A DNA stretch of 64,000 nucleotides, from contig NZ_CP016450.1 in assembly GCF_001713395.1 (NCBI RefSeq), positions 310,001 through 374,000 of the forward strand. Reading direction: 5' to 3'. How positions within the stretch are numbered: the first letter of the stretch is position 1; each line of letters starts with the position of its first letter. This document shows, piece by piece, positions 42,785 to 50,616 of this stretch. Under the pieces are notes generated by a model. The model had not been told where the DNA came from, made no database searches, and saw only the letters and a list, made by a program, of their open reading frames with translations. The translations under genes and the position numbers were made by a program. This DNA is from Sinorhizobium sp. RAC02. Its GTDB lineage: Bacteria; Pseudomonadota; Alphaproteobacteria; Rhizobiales; Rhizobiaceae.

Positions 42785-43177
42785 TCATGCCGCCATGGCG
42801 ATCCGGCGGCTCTCCTGCGTGCGGCCGCCGTAACCCCAGTTTTCCATCGCGATGCCCCGGATGACGACATAGGTCACCGGATTGAGTTGTGATCCGAGAA
42901 TTTCCTCCAGCAGGGCGTATCCGGCCTGGATGAAGCGTTCCTTTTCATCCGGCGTATTGGTTCCCTCGCTGATGAGAATCTCGAAGTAGGCAGCCACCGG
43001 TAACCGGCGTGCACCGACGGTCCAGTTCGGAACCGGCGTTTCCTCGACGAAGACGGCGGTCGCTTCGGCGCGTTTGCCGAGCAGGGTGACGGCAAGGCGC
43101 GTCGCCTCGTCCTGGATGTGCAGGCGTTCGCTGTCGGTGAGGTTTTTCCCGGCAATGCGGATGTGAAGGAAGGGCAT
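42785..43177 (-). CDS. Tautomerase-superfamily protein
   Basis: A 130-aa protein of the 4-oxalocrotonate tautomerase/MIF superfamily. After Met removal the N-terminal Pro (MPFLHIRIAGK) would be the catalytic base. Longer than 4-OT (62 aa), it probably spans two beta-alpha-beta units. AGGAGA precedes the ATG. Transcribed divergently from a LysR gene across 94 bp containing an 8-bp inverted repeat, so it is the likely LysR target. Confidence 0.88.
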   Translation of the reverse strand: MPFLHIRIAGKNLTDSERLHIQDEATRLAVTLLGKRAEATAVFVEETPVPNWTVGARRLPVAAYFEILISEGTNTPDEKERFIQAGYALLEEILGSQLNPVTYVVIRGIAMENWGYGGRTQESRRIAMAA

Positions 43178-43219
43178 GGTCGTCTCCTGTCTCTGTTGAC
43201 GGGATGAGCCTATTGCGCG

Positions 43220-43258
43220 ACTATCATTTTTAAAATTGAGAAGTGTTGCCATGATAGT
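43220..43258. promoter_or_regulatory. Inverted repeat between tautomerase and LysR genes
   Basis: ACTATCAT (43220-43227) and ATGATAGT (43251-43258), perfect 8-bp arms 23 bp apart in an unusually AT-rich divergent region. The arms and spacing suit binding of a LysR tetramer. Confidence 0.5.
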
Positions 43259-43271
43259 TTTGGAAAACTGA

Positions 43272-44144
43272 ATGGTTTTGCCGCGCAACTTCGACATGGA
43301 CGTGCTGCGCACCTTCGTCACCGGGGTGCGGCTCGGCAGCTTCGCCAAGGCGGCTGAGGCGCTGGGACGCACGCCGCCGGCCGTCAGCCTGCAGCTGAAA
43401 AAGCTCACGGACGTCAGCGGCCAGATGCTGTTCACCAAGCAGGGCAGGGGGTTGGCGCTGACCGATGCAGGCGAGGCGCTCTATGATTATGCGGTGCGCA
43501 TCCTGGAGCTCAATGACGAGGCGATGATGATGCTCGGTTCCAGCCGGGCGCTCGACGGCTGGCTCCGGATCGGTATCCCGCAGGACTTTGCCGAGACCTC
43601 GCTGCCGCCGGTGCTCGGCCGGTTTTCGCGTGCGCATCCGAAGCTCAGGGTGGAAGCGCGGGTGGATCGCGGCGCCAAGCTGGTGGCGGCGGTGGAACGC
43701 GGCGATCTCGACATGGCCGTCACCTGGGGTGGCCAGCGCAGCGCGCATTGCCAGCATATCGCCACGCACCCGATCGTCTGGATCGCTGCTGCCGATTACG
43801 AGGTGCCGCTCGAGGAACCGGTGCAGCTCATTGCTTTCGATCCGCCCTGTTCGTTCCGTGCAGCGGCGGTCGAGGCGCTGTCGTCCACAGGGCGCGAGTG
43901 GCGGCAGGTCTTTGCCAGTCCCGGCCTCGCCGGGCTGTGGGCGGCGGTCACGGCAGGGCTTGGCGTGACGATCCGCACCACCACCGGCATGCCGCCGCAT
44001 CTGCGGTTCCTCGACCCTGAACGGGCCGGATTGCCGGCACTCGGCAGCGTCGACCTGATGCTGCACACGGCAGACGCGGTTCCTGCCGCTCCGGTCTCGC
44101 GGCTGCGCGATATTCTGCTCGAAATGCTTGTGGCGCCGTTCTGA
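43272..44144 (+). CDS. LysR-family transcriptional regulator
   Basis: A 290-aa regulator: N-terminal helix-turn-helix (FDMDVLRTFVTGVRLGSFAKAAEALGRTPPAVSLQLKKL, about 7-45) and effector domain with IGIPQDFAETSLPPVLGRF (about 98-116). Head-to-head with the tautomerase gene, which it probably controls. Confidence 0.92.
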   Translation: MVLPRNFDMDVLRTFVTGVRLGSFAKAAEALGRTPPAVSLQLKKLTDVSGQMLFTKQGRGLALTDAGEALYDYAVRILELNDEAMMMLGSSRALDGWLRIGIPQDFAETSLPPVLGRFSRAHPKLRVEARVDRGAKLVAAVERGDLDMAVTWGGQRSAHCQHIATHPIVWIAAADYEVPLEEPVQLIAFDPPCSFRAAAVEALSSTGREWRQVFASPGLAGLWAAVTAGLGVTIRTTTGMPPHLRFLDPERAGLPALGSVDLMLHTADAVPAAPVSRLRDILLEMLVAPF

Positions 44145-44256
44145 TACGACTGTGATTGGCAAGTTCGATTGACGCCGGCCCGTCGCACCCCTATCTTGCG
44201 GCCATTGTCATCAACAGAAAGGCGCCGTTGCGGTTCTAAAGCACGGCTCAGAGTCC

Positions 44257-45537
44257 TTGTTCGAACTCGCGATTGCCGTCTTCCTTATCCTCCTCAACGG
44301 GGTGTTTGCCCTTTCCGAACTTTCCATCGTTTCAGCGCGTAAAGCCCGGCTCAAGACCATGGCGGCCCAGGGCTCGCGTGGTGCTGCGTCGGCGCTGAAA
44401 CTCGCCGAGCATCCCGGAAAGTTCCTCTCCACCGTCCAGATCGGCATCACGCTTATCGGCGTTCTCGCCGGTGCGTTCTCCGGCGCGGCGCTTGGTAGCC
44501 GCCTGCGCGATATCCTTTTTGCCGAGGGTGTGCCGGACTGGCTGGCCGATCCGCTCGGCTACGGTATCGTCATCTTCCTCATCACCTATCTGTCGGTCGT
44601 CGTCGGCGAGCTGGTGCCGAAGCAGATCGCGCTGCGCAACCCCGAGCGTTTTGCAGCGCTCGTGGCGCCCGCCATGTCGCTGCTGTCGAAAATCGGCGCG
44701 CCGGCCGTCTGGATCCTCGATGCCTCGACACGGCTGATCTTCCGCCTGCTCGGCCAGCACCAGATTGCCGAAAGCGTCGTCACCGACGAAGAGATCAAGA
44801 CGATCGTCGCCGAAGCGGAAGCCGCCGGCGTGATCGAGGGAGGCGAAAAGCTGATGATCGCGGGCGTCATGCGCTTCAGCGACCGCGCGGCACGCGGCCT
44901 CATGACACCGCGCAACGACGTCGACTGGATCGACCTTGGCGATACGGTCGAGGAAATCCACCAATATCTCGTCGAGAGCCAGCATTCCCGTCTGCCGGTC
45001 GCCGATGGCGGCCCGGAAACCATCGTCGGTATCGTCCAGAAGCGCGAACTGCTGTCCGCCCTGCTATCAGGCCAGCCGCTCGACATCCGCTCCTTCGTTC
45101 GCGCCGCGCCGATCGTGCCGGATTCGATGGACGCGATGCGTGTGCTCGACAAGCTGCGCAATTCCGAAGTGCCGATGATGCTGGTCCATGACGAATACGG
45201 CCACTTCGAAGGTGTCATCACGCCGGCCGACGTGCTGGAAGCGATTGCCGGCGTCTTCCGTGCGGATATCGATGAAGGCGACGACGACCATGCCGTTCAG
45301 CGCGAGGACGGGTCCTGGCTGATCGCCGGCGCGATGCCGATCGACGAAATGGCCGATCGCCTTGGACTTTCCCTTCCCGCGCGCCGCAACTACCAGACCG
45401 CTGCGGGCCTCGTCATCGAATCGCTGCAGAAGCTGCCGAAGACCGGCGAAGTCACGGAAACCCAGGGCTGGCGCTTCGAGGTCGTCGACATGGACGGTCG
45501 CCGCGTCGACAAGCTGCTCGCCACGCGTCTGGATTAA
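44257..45537 (+). CDS. CNNM/CorC-type hemolysin-family membrane protein
   Basis: A 426-aa protein with an N-terminal DUF21 membrane domain (about four helices, 1-150; FVALSELSIV-like start, VGELVPKQIALRNPE at about 110-124), a tandem CBS pair (about 205-325; MTPRNDVDWIDL, VHDEYGHFEGVITPADVLEAI), and a C-terminal CorC/HlyC domain (about 340-425). Probably involved in magnesium or cobalt handling. The start is a TTG at 44257 because no in-frame ATG or GTG precedes the hydrophobic segment; the ribosome site is poor. Confidence 0.9.
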   Translation: MFELAIAVFLILLNGVFALSELSIVSARKARLKTMAAQGSRGAASALKLAEHPGKFLSTVQIGITLIGVLAGAFSGAALGSRLRDILFAEGVPDWLADPLGYGIVIFLITYLSVVVGELVPKQIALRNPERFAALVAPAMSLLSKIGAPAVWILDASTRLIFRLLGQHQIAESVVTDEEIKTIVAEAEAAGVIEGGEKLMIAGVMRFSDRAARGLMTPRNDVDWIDLGDTVEEIHQYLVESQHSRLPVADGGPETIVGIVQKRELLSALLSGQPLDIRSFVRAAPIVPDSMDAMRVLDKLRNSEVPMMLVHDEYGHFEGVITPADVLEAIAGVFRADIDEGDDDHAVQREDGSWLIAGAMPIDEMADRLGLSLPARRNYQTAAGLVIESLQKLPKTGEVTETQGWRFEVVDMDGRRVDKLLATRLD

Positions 45538-45547
45538 CAACACGGAA

Positions 45548-46009
45548 TCAGGGCTCGAGCAGTCTAGGGCCCGGTCCTTGTTCGCGAAGTGTATCCCAGG
45601 GATTGCGCAACGGACATTCCCGCATCGACAGGCAGCCACAGCCGATGCAGCCGTCAAGCTGGTTGCGCAGCTTGGTGAGCCGGGCGATTCGCTCGTCGAG
45701 CTGGCCGCGCCAGGTTTCCGAGAGGTTGCGCCAGTCCCGCACGGTCAGCGGACGGTCGTGCGGCAGCACCGAGAGCGCGTCTGCGATTTCCGACAGCGGG
45801 ATACCGGTGCGCTGCGCCACCTTGATCACTGCCACACGCCGCAAAATGCTGCGCGGATAACGCCGCTGGTTGCCGCGGTTGCGCTGGCTGTGGATCAGCC
45901 CCTTCGTCTCATAAAAATGCAGGGTGGACACCGCCACACCGCTACGCTCGGCAACCTCGCCGACGGTGAGTTCCCTGGGCATCGTATTGCTCGGACATTT
46001 TTCCGTCAT
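45548..46009 (-). CDS. soxR: SoxR, redox-sensing MerR-family activator
   Basis: A 153-aa MerR-family regulator. The helix-turn-helix is at about 14-45 ([25 protein letters not shown]), with a dimerisation helix and the [2Fe-2S] ligands Cys121, Cys124, Cys126 and Cys132 in [12 protein letters not shown], the diagnostic SoxR pattern. In non-enteric bacteria SoxR answers redox-cycling compounds and controls exporters and reductases directly, which fits the divergent reductase-MFS operon. An ATG at 45982 is an alternative start. Confidence 0.96.
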   Translation of the reverse strand: MTEKCPSNTMPRELTVGEVAERSGVAVSTLHFYETKGLIHSQRNRGNQRRYPRSILRRVAVIKVAQRTGIPLSEIADALSVLPHDRPLTVRDWRNLSETWRGQLDERIARLTKLRNQLDGCIGCGCLSMRECPLRNPWDTLREQGPGPRLLEP

Positions 46010-46014
46010 GGCTG

Positions 46015-46045
46015 TTGACCTCAACTTTGGTTGAGGTTTTATACC
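46015..46045 (+). promoter_or_regulatory. SoxR-regulated promoter
   Basis: TTGACC (46015-46020), a 19-bp spacer and TATACC (46040-46045). The spacer contains most of the SoxR palindrome CCTCAACTTTGGTTGAGG (46019-46036). The over-long 19-bp spacer is the hallmark of MerR-family activated promoters. It directs transcription into the FMN reductase gene at 46081. Confidence 0.88.
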
Positions 46046-46080
46046 AGCGGCTCCCTGCTTTTCCAAGACGGAGCAACGAC

Positions 46081-46653
46081 ATGACTGACAGACTGACCAT
46101 CGCCCTCATCTATGGCAGCGGCCGCGAAGGGCGTTTTGCCGATACGATCGCGGGATGGCTGGAGCCGGAGCTTGCCAGGTTTGGCCAGTACACCATCATC
46201 CGCATCGACCCGGTCGAACTGACCTTCACGCCCGGCGGCCTGGACGAGGCTTCGGCAGAGCTCGTCGAAAGCCGGGTTTCGCAGGCGGACGCCTTCCTCA
46301 TCGTGACGCCGGAATACAACCACGCCTATCCGGCTGCGCTGAAGGCGATCATCGATTCGTGCTTCCGGCCATGGCACGCCAAGCCCATCGCCTTCATCTC
46401 CTATGGCGGCGTTTCCGGTGGTCTGCGCGCCGTCGAGCAGCTGCGGCTGGTCTTTGCCGAGTTGCATGCGGTGGTGATTCGCGAGACAGTGAGCCTTGCC
46501 CACGCCTGGACCCAGTTCGATCCCGTCGGCAATCCCTTCCGCCCCGGCCAGCTCAACGGACAGCTTGCCGTTCTCCTGAACCGCCTCAACTGGTGGGCCA
46601 ACGCGCTGAAGTCGGCGCGCATCACAACACGTTACGACGAGGTCGCGGCATGA
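46081..46653 (+). CDS. NAD(P)H-dependent FMN reductase-family protein
   Basis: A 190-aa flavodoxin-fold oxidoreductase. [17 protein letters not shown] forms the phosphate loop near the N-terminus (about 11-27), [18 protein letters not shown] is the family signature (about 77-94), and [17 protein letters not shown] follows. It likely reduces quinones or flavins. It is first in the SoxR-controlled operon and overlaps the MFS gene by 4 bp, so it probably detoxifies the same redox-active compounds. Confidence 0.92.
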   Translation: MTDRLTIALIYGSGREGRFADTIAGWLEPELARFGQYTIIRIDPVELTFTPGGLDEASAELVESRVSQADAFLIVTPEYNHAYPAALKAIIDSCFRPWHAKPIAFISYGGVSGGLRAVEQLRLVFAELHAVVIRETVSLAHAWTQFDPVGNPFRPGQLNGQLAVLLNRLNWWANALKSARITTRYDEVAA

Positions 46654-47858
46654 AGCCAGAACACTATGCGGGGGCGGAAGTCGCCCGCTCTCCGCACGAG
46701 ATCCGGCGCAATGCCACGATGCTCTTCATCAGCACGCTCACCATCATGTCCGGGGCGACGATTTCCGCCTCGCTGCCGGGCATTGCCGTGCGGTTTGCCG
46801 ATGTCGAGAACGTTGCGCTGCTCAGCCGGCTGGTGCTAACGCTGCCTGCACTGTTCATCGCGCTGTTTTCGCCGGCCGCCGGTTTTCTTGTCGATCGTTT
46901 CGGCCGCAAGCCCTTGCTCGTCGCCTCGCTTGCGCTATTTGCCGTGGCAGGCGCCTCCGGTCTCTTCCTCGATACGCTGCCGGGCCTGCTGATCGGCCGC
47001 GCGGTGCTCGGCCTTGCGGTCGGCGGCATCATGACGGCGACGACGGCGCTGGTCGGAGACTTCTTCCAGGGGGCGGCGCGGGATCGCTACATGGGCCTGC
47101 AACAGGCCTTCGTGGGGATCGGTGGCACGGCCTTCCTGACGGGGGGCGGGTTCCTTGCGGAAATCCACTGGCGCGGGCCGTTCCTCATCTACACCGTGGC
47201 GATCCTGCTGGTGCCGGCAGCGCTTGTGTTCCTGCCCGAGCCGCGCCGTGCTCGCCCGGCCGAGATGGTCCGGGGCGAGGGCGGGCTCAGTGGCCGCACG
47301 GTGGCGTTGCTGGCCGCACTATTCCTCGCCGCCGCGATCAACATGATCGCCTTTTACATGATCCCGACGCAGCTTCCATTCTATCTCGAATCGCTCGGCT
47401 TTGCTGCACCGAGCCTTGCTGGCGTGGCGATCGGGGTGGGGCAGTTCGTCGGGGTGCTGAGTTCGCTCGTTTTCGCGCCGGTCCGCCGGATGCTCGGCAC
47501 GATGGGTGTCTTCGGCCTTGGATTCGTCTCCATAGGGGTGTCGTTCCTGCTGCTCTCCAGCGCCACAAGCTATGCCGGCGTGCTGGCGGCGCTGGCGGTT
47601 TCAGGCATCTGCATGGGTACGATCATGCCGAATTTCACGGCCGCCGCGATGCTGCTGACGCCGCCGAACCTGCGCGGCCGTATCTCGGGCCTGCTTGTAT
47701 CGAGCATCTTCACCGGGCAATTCCTGTCACCGATCGTCTCGCAGCCGCTCATCACGGCGTCCGGATTTGGCGGTGCCTATGCGATTGTCGGTGCGGTCGT
47801 GCTGGTGCTCGGCATTGCGGCCACGACCATTCGACTCGCCCGGCCGGGCCATGGCTAG
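46650..47858 (+). CDS. MFS exporter of the SoxR operon
   Basis: A 402-aa inner-membrane protein with about 12 hydrophobic segments, the MFS loop motif GFLVDRFGRKPLL after TM2 (about 73-85), and GRAVLGLAVGGIMTATTALVGD at about 115-136. Drug:H+ antiporter-type by its sequence layout. Translation is coupled to the reductase (ATGA overlap). As SoxR targets in soil bacteria usually export redox-cycling antibiotics, this role is inferred. Confidence 0.92.
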   Translation: MKPEHYAGAEVARSPHEIRRNATMLFISTLTIMSGATISASLPGIAVRFADVENVALLSRLVLTLPALFIALFSPAAGFLVDRFGRKPLLVASLALFAVAGASGLFLDTLPGLLIGRAVLGLAVGGIMTATTALVGDFFQGAARDRYMGLQQAFVGIGGTAFLTGGGFLAEIHWRGPFLIYTVAILLVPAALVFLPEPRRARPAEMVRGEGGLSGRTVALLAALFLAAAINMIAFYMIPTQLPFYLESLGFAAPSLAGVAIGVGQFVGVLSSLVFAPVRRMLGTMGVFGLGFVSIGVSFLLLSSATSYAGVLAALAVSGICMGTIMPNFTAAAMLLTPPNLRGRISGLLVSSIFTGQFLSPIVSQPLITASGFGGAYAIVGAVVLVLGIAATTIRLARPGHG

Positions 47859-47859
47859 G

Positions 47860-48321
47860 TCAGGCAAAACCCGTCTGGCGCAGCGCCTCGCCGCAGATCA
47901 TCGCGGCGGAGAGCGCAACGTTGATGGAGCGCTGGCCTTCGACCATGGGAATCAGCACCCGGCCGCCCGCTGTGTCGTGCACGTGATCCGGCACGCCGGC
48001 GCTTTCGCGGCCCAGCAGCAGGATGTCGTCCGGCCGGTAGGCGAAGTCGGTGTAATGCTCCGCGGCCTTGGTGGAGGCGAGCACGAGGCGGCGACCGCTT
48101 GCCGACCGCCAGTTTTCGAAGTGCTCCCAGCTCACATGTCGTGTCAGTGCGACAGTGGCGAGGTAATCCATGCCGGCGCGTTTCAGGTTGCGATCGGATA
48201 TGTCGAAGCCCGCCGGCTCGATGATGTCGACCGAAAGGCCGAGGCAGGCGGCGAAACGCAGGATCGTGCCGGTATTGCCGGCTATGTCGGGTTGATAGAG
48301 GGCGATGCGCAGGTCGGACAT
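47860..48321 (-). CDS. trmL: tRNA (cytidine(34)-2'-O)-methyltransferase
   Basis: A 153-aa SPOUT-class methyltransferase modifying the wobble base of tRNA-Leu isoacceptors. Motifs are NTGTILRFAACLGLSVDIIEP (about 16-36), LLLGRESAGVPDHV (about 100-113) and IPMVEGQRSINVALSAAM (about 122-139), forming the trefoil knot. Convergent with the MFS gene, 1 bp apart. Confidence 0.95.
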   Translation of the reverse strand: MSDLRIALYQPDIAGNTGTILRFAACLGLSVDIIEPAGFDISDRNLKRAGMDYLATVALTRHVSWEHFENWRSASGRRLVLASTKAAEHYTDFAYRPDDILLLGRESAGVPDHVHDTAGGRVLIPMVEGQRSINVALSAAMICGEALRQTGFA

Positions 48322-48460
48322 GGTGTTTCGCCTAACCGGGATGTGGCGCTATGGCAACAGATTTGCCCCGAACGGCGAAATTGCGACAAAGCATCTGGCA
48401 AATTGCGTCGTTTCGAGCTAACCAAGGCGCATCTACAACGCGAGAAAAGGGAGGTTCCTG

Positions 48461-48517
48461 ATGCAATTATCGAATCGGCTGCGCCTCCCGGCTGGAATCA
48501 AGCCTCGTCTCGCTTAG
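48461..48517 (+). CDS. Putative 18-codon small ORF
   Basis: Reads MQLSNRLRLPAGIKPRLA. The ribosome site GGGAGG, 6 nt before the ATG, is one of the best in the window. It lies in the 350-bp gap (48322-48671) ahead of the ABC exporter; the rest of that gap shows no gene. Chance cannot be excluded at this length. Confidence 0.35.
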   Translation: MQLSNRLRLPAGIKPRLA

Positions 48518-48671
48518 GCACCTCGCCGCTCAAAATCCCATCGCATCCTGACTTTAAATCGCCGTGTGACGTTTTTTCTCGCCGCGCGGCAATCCTACCG
48601 GAATTCCGTTCCTGACAGCGCCCGTTTTGCGCCGTCCGTCCCGGGTCCGTCTTTTCATTACGGAGAAAGCC

Positions 48672-50525
48672 ATGCTCGGCTGGTTCGAAAGACGTTTGAA
48701 TCCCTATCCCCCCGAGGCTCCTTCGCTGCCGCCGAAGGGTCTTTTTGCCTTCCTATGGCACTATACGAAGCCGGCAGCACCCTGGCTTGCCGTGCTCGGC
48801 TTCTGCTCCATGGTGCTCGGCATCGCGGAAGTCCTGCTGTTCCAGTTCCTCGGCAACATCATCGACTGGCTGTCGAACAGCGATCCGAACACGTTCCTCG
48901 CCAAGGAAGGCGGCACGCTGATCTGGATGGCGGCGCTGCTGCTCATCGTCATTCCCGTTGTCGGCGCGCTGCACACGATGACCATGCACCAGGCGCTTGC
49001 GGGCAATTTCCCGATGATCGCCCGCTGGCAGATGCATCGTTACCTCATCCGCCAGAGCATGACCTTCTTCTCCAACGAGTTCGCCGGGCGCGTCTCGACG
49101 AAGGTCATGCAGACGTCGCTGGCCGTGCGCGAGACGGTGATGAAGATCATCGACGTCTTCATCTATGTGGTGAGCTACTTCGTCTCGATGATCGCGATCA
49201 TCGCCTCGGCGGACCTGCGTCTCGTCGTGCCGCTCATCGTGTGGTTCGCCATCTACGTCTGCATCCTGCGCTACTTCGTGCCGAAGCTCATGGTGATTTC
49301 GCGCGAGCAGGCGGATGCGCGCTCGATGATGACGGGCCGGATCGTCGACAGCTACACCAACATAGCGACGGTAAAGCTGTTCTCGCATGCCGGCCGGGAA
49401 GAGACCTATGCCCGCGACGGCATGGATCAGTTCCTGCAGACTGTGCACAACCAGATGCGCAAGATCTCGCTGTTCAACATCGCGATCGACATTAACAACG
49501 TCATCACGATGTTCGCCACGGCAGCACTCGGCATCTATTTCTGGATGACCGGCGACGTGTCGGTCGGTGCGGTGGCGGTGGCCGTCGGCCTTGCCATGCG
49601 CATCAACGGCATGTCGCAATGGGTGATGTGGGAGGTGACCGCGCTCTTCGAGAACATCGGCACGGTCTATGACGGCATGGGCATGATGACCAAGCCGCAT
49701 GACATCAAGGATGGTCCGCAGGCGCCCGCCCTGGCGGCGGAAAAGGGCGCGATCAACTTCGACCACGTCCGCTTCCACTACGGCAAGAACAAGGGCGTGA
49801 TCGAGGACTTGTCGCTGTCGATCGGCGCTGGCGAAAAGGTCGGCCTCGTCGGCCGCTCCGGTGCCGGCAAGACGACGCTGATGAACGTGCTTTTGCGGTT
49901 CTACGATCTCGAATCCGGCAAGATCACGATCGATGGCAAGGACATCGCGACGGTCACGCAGGACAGCCTGCGCTCGCAGATCGGCGTGGTGACGCAGGAT
50001 ACCTCGCTGTTGCACCGCTCGATCCGCGACAACATCGCCTACGGTAACCCGGACGCGACGGATGTCGAGATCATCGAGGCGGCGAAGCGGGCGAATGCCT
50101 GGGACTTCATCGAAGGCCTCACCGACCAGCAGGGTCGCGCCGGTCTCGATGCCCAGGTCGGCGAACGCGGCGTGAAACTCTCCGGCGGCCAGCGCCAGCG
50201 TATCGCAATCGCCCGCGTCTTCCTGAAGGACGCGCCGATCCTGGTGCTGGACGAGGCGACCTCGGCGCTCGACTCGGAAGTCGAGGCGGCGATCCAGGAA
50301 AACCTCTTCGCCCTCATGCAGGGCAAGACGGTGATCGCGATCGCTCACCGCCTCTCGACGCTGACGGAGATGGACCGCATCGTCGTGCTCGACAAGGGCC
50401 ACCTGCACGAGACCGGCACCCACGCCGAACTCGTCGCCAAGGGCGGCATCTACGCCGACCTCTGGACCCGCCAGTCCGGCGGCTTCATCGCGGATGACGC
50501 CAACGCGGAAGTGGCGGCGGAGTAA
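48672..50525 (+). CDS. ABC exporter (fused permease-ATPase), first of two
   Basis: A 617-aa half-transporter of the MDR/MsbA type. Six hydrophobic segments lie between about 35 and 330, then an ATPase domain with Walker A GRSGAGKTTL (about 395-404), signature LSGGQRQR and Walker B LVLDEATSALD. All catalytic motifs are intact. ACGGAGAAAG precedes the ATG at 48672. A paralogue follows after a terminator, so each may homodimerise or the two may pair. Substrate unknown. Confidence 0.94.
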   Translation: MLGWFERRLNPYPPEAPSLPPKGLFAFLWHYTKPAAPWLAVLGFCSMVLGIAEVLLFQFLGNIIDWLSNSDPNTFLAKEGGTLIWMAALLLIVIPVVGALHTMTMHQALAGNFPMIARWQMHRYLIRQSMTFFSNEFAGRVSTKVMQTSLAVRETVMKIIDVFIYVVSYFVSMIAIIASADLRLVVPLIVWFAIYVCILRYFVPKLMVISREQADARSMMTGRIVDSYTNIATVKLFSHAGREETYARDGMDQFLQTVHNQMRKISLFNIAIDINNVITMFATAALGIYFWMTGDVSVGAVAVAVGLAMRINGMSQWVMWEVTALFENIGTVYDGMGMMTKPHDIKDGPQAPALAAEKGAINFDHVRFHYGKNKGVIEDLSLSIGAGEKVGLVGRSGAGKTTLMNVLLRFYDLESGKITIDGKDIATVTQDSLRSQIGVVTQDTSLLHRSIRDNIAYGNPDATDVEIIEAAKRANAWDFIEGLTDQQGRAGLDAQVGERGVKLSGGQRQRIAIARVFLKDAPILVLDEATSALDSEVEAAIQENLFALMQGKTVIAIAHRLSTLTEMDRIVVLDKGHLHETGTHAELVAKGGIYADLWTRQSGGFIADDANAEVAAE

Positions 50526-50530
50526 ACAGG

Positions 50531-50563
50531 AAGGCCGGTCTCCAGGACATGGAGACCGGCCTT
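50531..50563 (+). terminator. Hairpin between the two ABC exporter genes
   Basis: Perfect 13-bp stem AAGGCCGGTCTCC / GGAGACCGGCCTT with a 7-nt loop, followed by CACCTTTCC. It makes a single transcript over both genes less likely. Confidence 0.75.
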
Positions 50564-50616
50564 CACCTTTCCAATCTTTAAGTTGTCCGCCGCCCAAAAC
50601 CGCCTATATCGGAGGC

